NCBI RefSeq assembly: GCF_015234135.1
Contig: NZ_JADGIK010000001.1
Coordinates: 124,001-188,000, forward strand
Direction: 5' to 3'
Origin: Faecalibacter rhinopitheci
GTDB lineage: Bacteria; Bacteroidota; Bacteroidia; Flavobacteriales; Weeksellaceae
DNA length: 64,000 nt
The position numbers were made by a program, and so were the translations under genes. The notes under the pieces were generated by a model. The model did not search any database. It worked only from the letters and a program-made list of their open reading frames with translations, and was not told where the DNA came from. This document shows, in pieces, positions 1 to 8,513 of this stretch (the first letter of the stretch is position 1; each line of letters starts with the position of its first letter).

Positions 1-373
1 CTGATGATTTCACCAATAAGAATGTTCTAAGCTCCAATTCGTAAGAAGTGCTTTTAGTTACTTTTGCGAAATGATTAATTTTTCCGGATAAATTTCTTAT
101 TAAACTGAGATATAACTTACCTCTCAAATAAACACTTGCAGCAGAAATTAGATGTCGGTTGGCATCAAGCTGCTCATTAATCTCATTTTTTAAATCCTCA
201 AATCGCTTTATTAAATCAAATTCATCTTCTAAAAGCTTAAAATGAAGTTGTTCTATTAAGATTTGATCTTTATTGATTAATCGAACCAACATTTGATCTT
301 TCTCTTTGGTTGTTAAATCAAGTATTGCTTGTTTAAGTTCTGGTATTTGATTAACGTTTAACTTCTCTTTCAT
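1..373 (-). CDS. Hypothetical protein, 3' end cut by the window edge
   Basis: An open minus-strand frame starts with ATG at 373 and stays open to base 1, giving about 124 residues without a stop. The protein begins MKEKLNVNQIPELKQAIL and is charged and probably helical (heptad-like Leu/Ile spacing, many Lys and Glu), followed by a Leu/Tyr-rich stretch. There is no signal peptide or membrane segment in the visible part. I do not recognise the family. The next gene upstream on the same strand ends at 519 with its own terminator, so this is probably a separate transcription unit. Confidence 0.7.
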   Translation of the reverse strand, partial: MKEKLNVNQIPELKQAILDLTTKEKDQMLVRLINKDQILIEQLHFKLLEDEFDLIKRFEDLKNEINEQLDANRHLISAASVYLRGKLYLSLIRNLSGKINHFAKVTKSTSYELELRTFLLVKSS

Positions 374-462
374 ACAAATAAAATGTATTCATAAAACATC
401 CTTAAAGTTCCGAAAAAATAAATTAGATTCAGTAAATTCTTTTAACAATCCTATAAACATCA

Positions 463-493
463 TAAAAAAAGCGGCCACTAATGTAACCGCTTT
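463..493 (-). terminator. Rho-independent terminator of the DHS-like gene
   Basis: AAAGCGG (468-474) pairs with CCGCTTT (487-493). On the minus strand the hairpin is followed by a run of T (the A-run at 464-470). It lies just past the stop of the 519-1493 gene. Confidence 0.75.
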
Positions 494-518
494 AAAATAT
501 TTTAAATAGAATTTTCTA

Positions 519-1493
519 TTATTGTCCTAAAATGTAAGCAAATACTAATGGCGCTACGATAGTTGCATCAGATTCGATCATAAATTTAGGTGTATCAATA
601 TCTAATTTACCCCAAGTGATTTTTTCATTTGGAACTGCTCCTGAGTAAGAACCGTAAGAAGTCGTAGAGTCAGAAATTTGACAGAAGTAAGACCAGAAAG
701 GTACATCTTCCCACTCTAAATCTTGATACATCATTGGAACTACACAGATTGGGAAATCTCCAGAGATACCTCCTGCAATTTGGAAGAATCCAACTCCTTT
801 ACCTGCTGAATTTGCACGGTACCATTCTGTTAAATAAATCATGTACTCAATACCAGATTTTACAGTATGTACATTTAAGTTTCCTTTGATAACATTCGCT
901 GTAAAAATATTCCCTGTTGTAGAATCTTCCCATCCTGGACAAACAATTGGTAAATTTTTCTCCGCTGCAGCTACAATCCAAGAATCTTTAGGGTCAATTT
1001 CATAGTATTGCTCTAATACTCCTGAATTAACAACTTGGTATAAAAATTCGTGTGGTAAATATCTTTCCCCTTTAGCTTCTGCAGCATGCCAAACATCCTC
1101 TAAATGTTGTTGTAAACGACGGAATGCCTCCTCTTCAGGAATACAAGTATCAGTAACACGGTTAAAATGTTGATCTAATAATTCACGCTCTTGCTCAGGC
1201 GTTAAATCTCTATAATTAGGGATACGCTTGTAGTGAGAATGCGCAACTAAGTTCATTACATCTTCTTCTAAGTTTGCACCCGTACAAGAAATAATATGAA
1301 CTTTATCTTGACGAATCATTTCAGCTAAAGAAACACCTAATTCGGCAGTAGACATTGCACCTCCTAAAGAGATTAACATCTTTCCTCCTTCTAATAAATG
1401 TTGTTCATAACCTTTAGCAGCATCTACTAATGCCGCAGCATTAAAGTGACGGTAATTATGCTCAATAAATTGACTGATTGGACCCTTGCTCAT
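519..1493 (-). CDS. Deoxyhypusine synthase family protein
   Basis: This 324-aa protein is of the deoxyhypusine synthase (DHS) family, NAD-dependent enzymes that move an aminobutyl group from spermidine or a related amine. Family features seen are the N-terminal GGAMSTAE and ISCTGAN segments, the EFLYQ segment, the SWIVAA and PIVCPG segments and, near the C-terminus, ITWGKLD. In the eukaryotic enzyme the lysine of that last motif forms the enzyme-substrate imine; here it is Lys296. Bacteria lack eIF5A, the normal DHS acceptor, so the true substrate is probably a free amine, as in homospermidine synthases that arose from DHS. The gene sits 12 bp downstream of arginine decarboxylase, which points to polyamine or agmatine metabolism. 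The family call is firm; the reaction is unknown. Confidence 0.9.
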   Translation of the reverse strand: MSKGPISQFIEHNYRHFNAAALVDAAKGYEQHLLEGGKMLISLGGAMSTAELGVSLAEMIRQDKVHIISCTGANLEEDVMNLVAHSHYKRIPNYRDLTPEQERELLDQHFNRVTDTCIPEEEAFRRLQQHLEDVWHAAEAKGERYLPHEFLYQVVNSGVLEQYYEIDPKDSWIVAAAEKNLPIVCPGWEDSTTGNIFTANVIKGNLNVHTVKSGIEYMIYLTEWYRANSAGKGVGFFQIAGGISGDFPICVVPMMYQDLEWEDVPFWSYFCQISDSTTSYGSYSGAVPNEKITWGKLDIDTPKFMIESDATIVAPLVFAYILGQ

Positions 1494-1505
1494 TTTATGT
1501 ATAAT

Positions 1506-2897
1506 TTATTTTTTTATTGTATAACCTAATGTGTTTAATATTCCTTCATGACCTTGTTCATCTGAATACACAGTTGTTTCATAATTTTCATCAATCAACA
1601 CATATTTAGGCTGAGGAATTAAACAGTGATGTACTCCACCAAAACCACCAATATTATCTTGATAAGCTCCTGTATTAAAGAAACCAATGTATAAAGGTTT
1701 TGCCGAATCATATTTTGGTAAATAGATGGCATTTGTATGTTGTTCAGAATTGTAATAATCATCTGAATCACAAGTTAATCCACCTAAAAGAACACGTTCA
1801 TATTTATCATACCAACGGTTTACTGGCAACATCACAAAACGTTTAGAAATTGCCCACGCATCTGGTAATGTTGTCATGAAAGATGAATCAATCATATCCC
1901 AATACTCACGATCATTTTGTTTCTTTTGGTATAAGATTTTATAAACTACACCTCCAGATTCTCCAACTGTAAAAGATCCAAACTCTGTAAAGATATTTGG
2001 AACTGGAATTCCTTCCTCATCACAAATTGACTGAATTTGTGACAAGATTTCCTTTGCCATATATTCATAATCATACTCAAAAGTTAGAGAAGATTTAATA
2101 GGGAATCCACCTCCAATATTTAAACTATCTAATTCTGGACAAACTTTCTTTAAGTTAACATATACGCGTAAACATTTTGTTAACTCATTCCAATAATACG
2201 AATTATCTTTAATTCCCGTATTGATAAAGAAATGTAGCATCTTTAATTTAATGCGGTCATTTGGCTTTACCATATTTTGGTAAAAAGGAACAATATCTTT
2301 GTATCCAATTCCTAATCGAGAAGTATAAAATTCAAATTTAGGTTCCTCTTCTGAGGCAATTCGAATACCGATTTCAAAATCACCTTCAATAGCTTCAGAA
2401 AATAAATCTACTTCTTCATAATTATCAATTACGGTGATTGTTTTACGGTGACCGTTATTTACTAAACGAGCAATATTCTCTACATATTCCTCACGTTTAA
2501 ATCCATTACATACAACGTATTGATCATGTGTCATTAAACCTTCGTCTAATAAGCTTTCTACAATATTAATGTCATATGCAGAAGATGTCTCAATATGGAT
2601 ATCATTCTTTAAAGCTTCTTTTACGATATGTTTGAAGTGAGAACTTTTAGTACAATAACAATAGTTGTAAGTACCTTCATAGTTTAATTCTTGACGTGCT
2701 TTTTCAAACCAACCTTTTGCTTTTTGAATATTCTGAGAAATCTTCGGTAGATAAGTAAACTTTAATGGTGTTCCATGCTCTTCAACCAACTTCATCAAGT
2801 CGATACCGTTAAATTTTAGAAATTCACCATCTAATTCAAATTCTTCTTTTGGGAAATCAAATGATTGGGTAATTAGGTCAATATATTTAGTTTTCAT
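1506..2897 (-). CDS. speA: Biosynthetic arginine decarboxylase, short PLP-dependent type
   Basis: This 463-aa fold-type III (alanine-racemase-like barrel) decarboxylase probably converts arginine to agmatine as the first step of polyamine synthesis. Visible features are the Schiff-base lysine in YCYCTKSSH (Lys84), the glycine-rich phosphate-binding segment NIGGGFP, and the C-terminal GGLTCDSDD, whose Cys-Asp pair is the substrate-binding motif of the ODC/ADC family. It is far shorter than E. coli SpeA (about 650 aa), as is usual for Bacteroidota. It is followed after 12 bp by the DHS-like gene. No agmatinase gene, often the next gene in related genomes, is present here. It has a 5' leader of roughly 250 nt. 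Lysine or diaminopimelate decarboxylase is less likely from the sequence. Confidence 0.9.
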   Translation of the reverse strand: MKTKYIDLITQSFDFPKEEFELDGEFLKFNGIDLMKLVEEHGTPLKFTYLPKISQNIQKAKGWFEKARQELNYEGTYNYCYCTKSSHFKHIVKEALKNDIHIETSSAYDINIVESLLDEGLMTHDQYVVCNGFKREEYVENIARLVNNGHRKTITVIDNYEEVDLFSEAIEGDFEIGIRIASEEEPKFEFYTSRLGIGYKDIVPFYQNMVKPNDRIKLKMLHFFINTGIKDNSYYWNELTKCLRVYVNLKKVCPELDSLNIGGGFPIKSSLTFEYDYEYMAKEILSQIQSICDEEGIPVPNIFTEFGSFTVGESGGVVYKILYQKKQNDREYWDMIDSSFMTTLPDAWAISKRFVMLPVNRWYDKYERVLLGGLTCDSDDYYNSEQHTNAIYLPKYDSAKPLYIGFFNTGAYQDNIGGFGGVHHCLIPQPKYVLIDENYETTVYSDEQGHEGILNTLGYTIKK

Positions 2898-3160
2898 TAT
2901 GCTTTTTTAAATCTTAATTAAATATTACGTGATAAAACAGATACGCTAACAGTTGAAATCAACAAACCAATTAGCTTGAGAATTAACCATTAAACACGTA
3001 AAGCATATGAAACCTGTCGTAGTAATAACTGGAAAGATAATTTTTTTAATCCGTTGCTTTTTTGAAAAGCCAGAAAACCAAGATTCTTCCCCAACTTAGC
3101 TCCCTCGAAAAAAAGGTCAACACCCATTAATAATTAAAAAACTTTTATAGATGCAAATAT
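2898..3160 (-). promoter_or_regulatory. Long leader of arginine decarboxylase, candidate structured RNA
   Basis: The 458-bp gap 2898-3355 between the divergent speA and parA genes is the only long non-coding stretch in the window. On the minus strand a TATATTTGC −7 box (about 3152-3160) would give a speA leader of about 250 nt. Within it, 3000-3130 is clearly richer in G/C than its flanks and contains a small perfect hairpin (GCTTTT-CAA-AAAAGC, minus strand, about 3056-3070). A 45-codon frame (2990-3127, minus) is open but has codon use unlike the neighbouring genes. I could not match it to a known riboswitch. The rest of the gap (3161-3320) is plain AT-rich sequence. Confidence 0.35.
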
Positions 3161-3326
3161 ATATAATTTAAAAAAGGATAAATGATAAATTAATCGTAAA
3201 ATTTATTTACTTTCACTTACCAATTAAGGGTTGATAACCAATACTTAAATTAAAGATACAACTTTCGTTGTTGAAATCTCTTTATAAATTTCTATTTTTC
3301 TTAAGGTTTCGATAGGCGAAATATTG

Positions 3327-3334
3327 TATTTTTG
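3327..3334 (+). promoter_or_regulatory. parA promoter −7 box
   Basis: TATTTTTG fits the Bacteroidota −7 consensus TAnnTTTG and lies 21 bp before the parA ATG. The −33 element is weak (TTTC near 3307). Confidence 0.5.
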
Positions 3335-3355
3335 AAATCGTTTTGAATGTAAATT

Positions 3356-4129
3356 ATGGGTAAAATAATTGCAGTAGCTAATCAAAAAGGTGGCGTAGGA
3401 AAAACTACTACATCGGTTAACTTAGCAGCTTCATTAGGAGTTTTAGAAAAAAAAGTTTTATTAATTGATGCCGATCCACAAGCAAATGCTACATCAGGAT
3501 TAGGCTTTGATTTAGAAACTATTGAATGTGGTACTTATGAAGTGTTAGAAAATCAGATTCCTGCAAGTAAGGCTATTTTCCAAACAGCATCTCCAAATTT
3601 AGATTTAATGCCTGCTCATTTAGATCTTGTTGCAGCTGAAATTGAAATTGTAGATTATGAAGATCGAGAGTATATGCTGAAAAAAGCATTAGCTGAGATT
3701 AAAGATGACTATGATTATATTGTGATAGACTGTGCTCCTTCATTAGGGTTAATTACCTTAAATGCATTAACATCTGCGGATTCTGTAATTATACCTATTC
3801 AATGTGAATATTTTGCATTAGAAGGTTTAGGTAAATTACTCAATACCGTTAAAGGAATACAGCAACACCATAATAAAGATCTGGATATTGAAGGATTACT
3901 TCTAACTATGTATGATTCTAGACTACGCTTATCCAATCAAGTTCTTGATGAAGTAAGTAATCATTTCCCGCAAATGGTTTTCAAAACAATCATATCTCGT
4001 AATGTTCGTTTGTCTGAAGCGCCTAGTTTCGGAGAAACCATTATACAATATGATGCAGGAAGTAAAGGAGCAGAAAATTATTTGAATTTAGCTCGAGAAT
4101 TTTTAATCAATAACAACGACACAGTATAA
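3356..4129 (+). CDS. parA: ParA family chromosome-partitioning ATPase
   Basis: This 257-aa cytoplasmic ATPase of the ParA/Soj family drives segregation of the chromosomal origin region together with ParB. The deviant Walker A motif KGGVGKTT is at residues 11-18, with the signature lysine (Lys11) that stabilises the ATP sandwich dimer. The Walker B region DYIVIDCAPSLG lies near residue 120, and a typical SEAPSFG segment is near the C-terminus. parB follows one base after the stop codon, so the two are co-transcribed. The housekeeping genes downstream indicate a chromosomal rather than a plasmid ParA. A −7 box lies 21 bp upstream. Confidence 0.96.
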   Translation: MGKIIAVANQKGGVGKTTTSVNLAASLGVLEKKVLLIDADPQANATSGLGFDLETIECGTYEVLENQIPASKAIFQTASPNLDLMPAHLDLVAAEIEIVDYEDREYMLKKALAEIKDDYDYIVIDCAPSLGLITLNALTSADSVIIPIQCEYFALEGLGKLLNTVKGIQQHHNKDLDIEGLLLTMYDSRLRLSNQVLDEVSNHFPQMVFKTIISRNVRLSEAPSFGETIIQYDAGSKGAENYLNLAREFLINNNDTV

Positions 4130-4130
4130 T

Positions 4131-5030
4131 ATGGCAAAGCCAATTAAAAATAATCGTCTCGGAAGAGGATTATCAGCCCTATTAAAAGATGAACCATCTA
4201 TAAAATCTGCATCAGATGATGGTGCAAAAAAATTAGTTGGGAGCATTATCGAAATTGAATTAGATAAAATTACAGCCAATCCTTGGCAACCACGAACTAA
4301 TTTTGATAAAAGAAATTTAGAGGAATTAGTTCTATCCATCCAATCGTTAGGTGTTATACAACCTATAACTGTACGAAAAAAAATTGATGGTAGCTACGAG
4401 TTAATCTCTGGAGAACGTCGTTATCGTGCATCTATTTTAGCCAAAAAAAATACCGTTCCTGCATACGTTCGATTAGCAAATGATCAAGAAATGTTGGAAA
4501 TGGCTTTGGTAGAAAATATTCAACGCCAAGATTTAGATGCTATTGAGGTAGCTCTATCCTACCAACAATTAATTGATGAAATAAAATTAACGCAAGAAGA
4601 TCTAAGTAAACGTGTTGGTAAAGATCGTTCATCAATTACGAATTACTTAAGATTACTAAAGTTAGACCCAATTATACAAACCGGTATTAGAGATGGAATG
4701 ATTGCAATGGGTCATGGACGAGCATTAATGGCAATTGAAAATCCAGATTTGCAGTTTGAAATTTATGAAAAAATTGTAGGCGAAAATCTGTCTGTAAGAG
4801 AAACTGAAAAATTTGTAAAAGCGTTAAAAGCTGGAGAGAAAGTTGATGTAAAAATCAAAGAAAAAGTTGAATTACCTGAACAATATACAAATGCATTAGA
4901 AAGTTTTCAGAAACGTCTAAATACTAGTATTAAAATTCAGCGTACTAAAAATGGAAAAGGTAAAATTATTATAGATTTTACTTCTGATGAAGAATTTGAA
5001 CGATTAAGAAGTTTTTTAAATGAAAACTAA
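4131..5030 (+). CDS. parB: ParB/Spo0J centromere-binding CTPase
   Basis: This 299-aa ParB binds parS sites and slides as a CTP-dependent clamp, acting with ParA. The N-terminal ParA-interaction motif is GRGLSALL (residues 11-18). The ParB/Srx nuclease-like domain holds the CTP-binding motif GERRYRA (94-100), followed by the helix-turn-helix around SKRVGKDRSSITNYLRLL, and a C-terminal dimerisation region. The gene starts one base after parA and overlaps the next gene by 11 bp. No canonical parS palindrome (TGTTNCACGTGNAACA) was found near it, so its sites must lie elsewhere. Confidence 0.96.
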   Translation: MAKPIKNNRLGRGLSALLKDEPSIKSASDDGAKKLVGSIIEIELDKITANPWQPRTNFDKRNLEELVLSIQSLGVIQPITVRKKIDGSYELISGERRYRASILAKKNTVPAYVRLANDQEMLEMALVENIQRQDLDAIEVALSYQQLIDEIKLTQEDLSKRVGKDRSSITNYLRLLKLDPIIQTGIRDGMIAMGHGRALMAIENPDLQFEIYEKIVGENLSVRETEKFVKALKAGEKVDVKIKEKVELPEQYTNALESFQKRLNTSIKIQRTKNGKGKIIIDFTSDEEFERLRSFLNEN

Positions 5031-5586
5031 ATTAGTAATCTTAGCATTTGCACTGTTAACAAATTTTGGGTTTTCACAGCAAATTATCACAGAAGATTTA
5101 ACGGTTGTAGACTCAGTATCAACTACACCTCAAAAACTTAATATTAAGGAAAAAAGTCCACTTAGGGCATCCTTATATTCTGCCGTTTTACCAGGAGCAG
5201 GGCAATTGTATAATAAAAAATGGATCAAGGCACCTATTGCATTAGGATTAGTGGGAACAGGAATTGCATTTTCTTCATATTATAATGGTTTACAGAATAA
5301 ATATAGAAGAGCATATATTGCAGAATTAGAGGGCAAACCACACGAATATTCGGGAGTTTTAAATGCAGAACAACTTGCAGTTTACCAAGATGAATATAAA
5401 CGTAACCGAGATTATACTGTTGCTTTAACAATTTTAGCATATATACTAAATATTGTAGATGCTACAGTAGATTCACATCTATTTAGCATCAAAAATGATC
5501 CTGACTTTACTTTTAAACCAACAGTGATTCAAGATCAAAATTCTCTGCAACCTGTACTAGGAATGAATTTAAATTTTAAATTTTAA
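5020..5586 (+). CDS. DUF5683 domain-containing membrane protein
   Basis: This 188-aa protein has an N-terminal signal peptide (MKTKLVILAFALLTNFGFSQ) and a core with the ASLYSAVLPGAGQLYNKKW motif and two hydrophobic segments (about residues 70-85 and 130-145), as in the DUF5683 family. Its function is unknown. It is regularly found between parB and dapB in Flavobacteriia, and here its start overlaps parB by 11 bp, so translation is coupled. An envelope role is inferred from the signal peptide only. Confidence 0.85.
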   Translation: MKTKLVILAFALLTNFGFSQQIITEDLTVVDSVSTTPQKLNIKEKSPLRASLYSAVLPGAGQLYNKKWIKAPIALGLVGTGIAFSSYYNGLQNKYRRAYIAELEGKPHEYSGVLNAEQLAVYQDEYKRNRDYTVALTILAYILNIVDATVDSHLFSIKNDPDFTFKPTVIQDQNSLQPVLGMNLNFKF

Positions 5587-5598
5587 AAAACACAAATT

Positions 5599-6303
5599 AT
5601 GAAAGTAGGATTAATTGGATATGGAAAAATGGGTAAAGCCATTGAAAATATATTGTTAAAAAGAGGGCACGAAGTAGTTTTAAAAATATCTCATACCCCA
5701 ACTGTTGAAGAGTTAAAAGGTGTGGAAGTTGCCATAGAATTTTCTAAACCAGAATTTGCATATGACAACCTTAAAGTTTTACTTGAAAACAATGTTAAAA
5801 CTATTTGTGGTACAACAGGTTGGCTAAATAAACAAGGTGAAATAAATCAATTAACTATTGCAAATAAAACGGCTTATATATATGCTTCAAATTTTAGCTT
5901 AGGTGTTAATTTATTTTTTGAATTGAATAAACAATTAGCGCGTATGATGAATAAATATTTAAATGATTATAAAATAAATATCGAGGAAATTCACCATACT
6001 CAAAAATTAGATGCTCCATCTGGAACGGCTATAACTTTGGCGGAAGGAATTTTAGACAATACAAATTTAAATACTTGGTCATTAGATGAAACAGGTGATA
6101 CTATAATTCCGATTGAAGCTAAGCGAATAGAAAATGTTCCTGGAACACATATTATACAATACACAAGCAACGTGGATACTATTGAAATTTCCCATACAGC
6201 ACATTCCAGAGAAGGTTTTGCATTAGGTGCAGTTATTGCCGCAGAATGGATATGGGACAAACAAGGTATATACACTATGAATGATGTATTAGAACTTAAT
6301 TAA
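5599..6303 (+). CDS. dapB: 4-hydroxy-tetrahydrodipicolinate reductase
   Basis: DapB reduces 4-hydroxy-tetrahydrodipicolinate with NAD(P)H in the lysine/diaminopimelate pathway, supplying lysine and peptidoglycan cross-links. The 234-aa protein has the N-terminal nucleotide-binding motif GYGKMGKA (residues 7-14), a CGTTGW segment, and the catalytic region EEIHHTQKLDAPSGT (about 129-143) with His132/His133, Lys136 and the substrate-binding SGT. It lies 12 bp after the DUF5683 gene and 23 bp before lepB, in the parA-wbqC operon. The length is slightly short but normal for Bacteroidota. Confidence 0.96.
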   Translation: MKVGLIGYGKMGKAIENILLKRGHEVVLKISHTPTVEELKGVEVAIEFSKPEFAYDNLKVLLENNVKTICGTTGWLNKQGEINQLTIANKTAYIYASNFSLGVNLFFELNKQLARMMNKYLNDYKINIEEIHHTQKLDAPSGTAITLAEGILDNTNLNTWSLDETGDTIIPIEAKRIENVPGTHIIQYTSNVDTIEISHTAHSREGFALGAVIAAEWIWDKQGIYTMNDVLELN

Positions 6304-6326
6304 CAAACTACAAATAAAAATTATTT

Positions 6327-7886
6327 ATGTCATTAATCATTTATTGGATTATTGGTTTTGTACTATACAACCTTATTTTTGGAGCTGGTACATGGAAATT
6401 GTTTCAAAATGCAGGAAAACCATCTTGGTCAGCATTTATCCCCTTCTTAAACATATGGAACGCATTACAAATTATTGACCGTCCAAAATGGTGGATAATT
6501 TTATTTTATTTACCAATTGTAGGCCCAATTTTTTGGTTAATCTTATACGTTGACCTTGCAGATACTTATGGTAAAATAGATCTGAAAGACAAAGTTATAA
6601 TGGTTCTGACTTTAGGTTTGTATATTTTCGCCATCAATTATTCAGACAATCCTAAATATATGGGACCTGAAAAAAGATCTTCGACTTTAGTATCTTCATT
6701 AATTTTTGCATTAGTTTTAGCAACATTAGTACACAATTGGTTTATACAACCCATGATTGTACCAACTGGGTCAATGGAAAATACAATAAAAATTGGTGAT
6801 GCATTATTTGTAGAGAAAATTAGCTATGGTGCACGTGTACCTATTACACCTTTAGGAATTCCATTTTCAGAATTTATCAAAAGAGATGCTTTCGTAGATA
6901 AAGCTCGTTTGCCTTATATGAGATTACCTGGCTTTAGAGATTTAAAATCTAATGATATTGTTGTTTTCAATTACCCAACAGATTCTGTCTATTCTGCTAT
7001 TGATCGTAAGGATGCATACGTAAAACGTTTAGTTGGTATGCCAGGAGAAACTGTAGAAATTTCAAATGGAATTTTATATGTAAATGGGACGAAATATCAA
7101 CCTAAAAAAGATGCTTTAGTACAACATAATTATAAAGTAGTTTCTAAAGTAGCATTATCCCCAAAAATTTTATACGAAGATTTTGGATTAATACAATCTG
7201 ATTATTCAATTCAACAAGAAGGTAATAATATAGTTTACTACTTTGCTGCGCTTACAGATGCACATGTTACTTCATTAAAAGGTAATAGTAATATTATAAG
7301 TGTAGAACCTTATTTACAACCAAAAGGTAAAAAAACAGAACGCATTCGTTACGGAAATCAAATTGATAGTACTTATACAATTTTCCCAGTAAATAAACAA
7401 TGGAATGAAGACCAATATGGCCCATTGTATATCCCTAAAAAAGGAGATGTTGTAGATATTAATAAAGAAACCTTAGCGCAATACATTAATGTGATTCGTA
7501 AATATGAAAATAACACATTAAAAATTGATTCTGCAAATGGTAAATTTGATGTGTTTATTAATGACCAAAAAACGAATAAATACGAAATAAAACAGAATTA
7601 TTTCTTTATGGTTGGGGATAACAGAAATCAATCATTAGATGCTCGTTTCTTTGGTTACGTACCAGAAGATCATATCATTGGTCGACCTATATTAGTGTGG
7701 GCAAATATGAATGGAATGTTTGAAGATGCACCAAAGAAATTCATTTGGAACCGATTCTTTACTTCTATCAACAACGATAATCCAGATAAAAAATCATATG
7801 GATTATTTGTCCTAATTGCTTTTATAGGATGGATTGGTTACGATATTTGGAAAGCAAGACAAGAAAAACAAAAAAATAAATACTAA
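6327..7886 (+). CDS. lepB: Signal peptidase I with extra N-terminal membrane domain
   Basis: Signal peptidase I removes signal peptides from exported proteins at the outer face of the inner membrane. Catalytic Ser149 lies in PTGSMENT and the general base Lys233 in YVKRLVGMPGE; the C-terminal box GDNRNQSLDARFFGYV is intact. The protein has 519 residues, against about 320 in E. coli. Residues 1-110 form a separate multi-helix membrane domain resembling DUF5684, and an insertion of about 150 residues separates the Lys box from the GDN box. A further membrane segment is near the C-terminus. Such enlarged forms are usual in Bacteroidota. The gene is co-directional in the dapB operon. Confidence 0.95.
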   Translation: MSLIIYWIIGFVLYNLIFGAGTWKLFQNAGKPSWSAFIPFLNIWNALQIIDRPKWWIILFYLPIVGPIFWLILYVDLADTYGKIDLKDKVIMVLTLGLYIFAINYSDNPKYMGPEKRSSTLVSSLIFALVLATLVHNWFIQPMIVPTGSMENTIKIGDALFVEKISYGARVPITPLGIPFSEFIKRDAFVDKARLPYMRLPGFRDLKSNDIVVFNYPTDSVYSAIDRKDAYVKRLVGMPGETVEISNGILYVNGTKYQPKKDALVQHNYKVVSKVALSPKILYEDFGLIQSDYSIQQEGNNIVYYFAALTDAHVTSLKGNSNIISVEPYLQPKGKKTERIRYGNQIDSTYTIFPVNKQWNEDQYGPLYIPKKGDVVDINKETLAQYINVIRKYENNTLKIDSANGKFDVFINDQKTNKYEIKQNYFFMVGDNRNQSLDARFFGYVPEDHIIGRPILVWANMNGMFEDAPKKFIWNRFFTSINNDNPDKKSYGLFVLIAFIGWIGYDIWKARQEKQKNKY

Positions 7887-7900
7887 GATATTAATTTGAA

Positions 7901-8500
7901 ATGAAGAATACATTTCCAGCTTTCTACTTCGGTCCTATCGAATATTTTTCAGCAATTGTAAAATCAGATTCTATAGACATTGACGTTTGTGAAAATTTTC
8001 AAAAACAAACTTATAGAAATAGATGCAATATTCTAGGTGCGAATGGAAAACTTCGCTTAGCGATTCCGATTTTTCATGATGGAAGTAAAAAAATGAAAGA
8101 TCTTAAAATTTCTTATGACCATAATTGGCAAAAAGAACATTTTAAATCATTAACATCAGCCTACCTAAGTTCTCCTTATTTTGAATATTATGAGGACGAA
8201 ATTAAAGCTATCTATGATAAGAAGGAGAATTTTTTATTGGATTTAAATCTTAAAACAATTGATTTTATTTTAGCCAAAATAAAATCCGATGTACAAGTAA
8301 ATCATACGGAAACTTACAACCAATTGGATCCTGAATTTGATTTTAGAAATATATTCAGTGCAAAAAAATCATCCGAAATTGAATTTCCACCCTATGCGCA
8401 AGTATTTGATGACAAATTCGGATTTACACCTGATTTAAGTATTTTAGACCTATTATTTAGTGAAGGCCCAAGTGCGGGCATTTACTTAAAAAAATTATAA
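7901..8500 (+). CDS. WbqC family protein
   Basis: A 199-aa protein with the features of the WbqC-like family: the N-terminal AFYFGPIEYFSAI segment, the conserved FQKQTYRNRCNILGANGK region and HNWQKEHFKSLTSAY. WbqC proteins are often found in O-antigen clusters, but their biochemical role is unsettled. It has no signal peptide and is probably cytoplasmic. It starts 14 bp after lepB and is the last gene of the parA operon; the serine protease gene follows after 13 bp and may be partly co-transcribed. Confidence 0.88.
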   Translation: MKNTFPAFYFGPIEYFSAIVKSDSIDIDVCENFQKQTYRNRCNILGANGKLRLAIPIFHDGSKKMKDLKISYDHNWQKEHFKSLTSAYLSSPYFEYYEDEIKAIYDKKENFLLDLNLKTIDFILAKIKSDVQVNHTETYNQLDPEFDFRNIFSAKKSSEIEFPPYAQVFDDKFGFTPDLSILDLLFSEGPSAGIYLKKL

Positions 8501-8513
8501 ATATAAACATAGA

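Noticed and set aside
2990-3127. A 45-codon minus-strand open frame in the speA leader as a real gene
   Set aside because: Codon use is unlike that of neighbouring genes (CTG, CTT, GGG), there is no recognisable product, and a 30-codon frame is also open on the other strand (3007-3099). It is described as part of the leader instead.
3356-5030. parA/parB as a sign of an integrated plasmid
   Set aside because: The genes run straight into dapB, lepB and wbqC in the order usual for flavobacterial chromosomes, with no replication, mobilisation or integrase genes.
2898-5600. parS site or replication origin near parAB
   Set aside because: No TGTTNCACGTGNAACA-like palindrome and no dnaA gene or DnaA-box cluster could be seen. 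CACGTG strings elsewhere (for example near 9400 and 43210) lie inside genes and lack the flanking bases.
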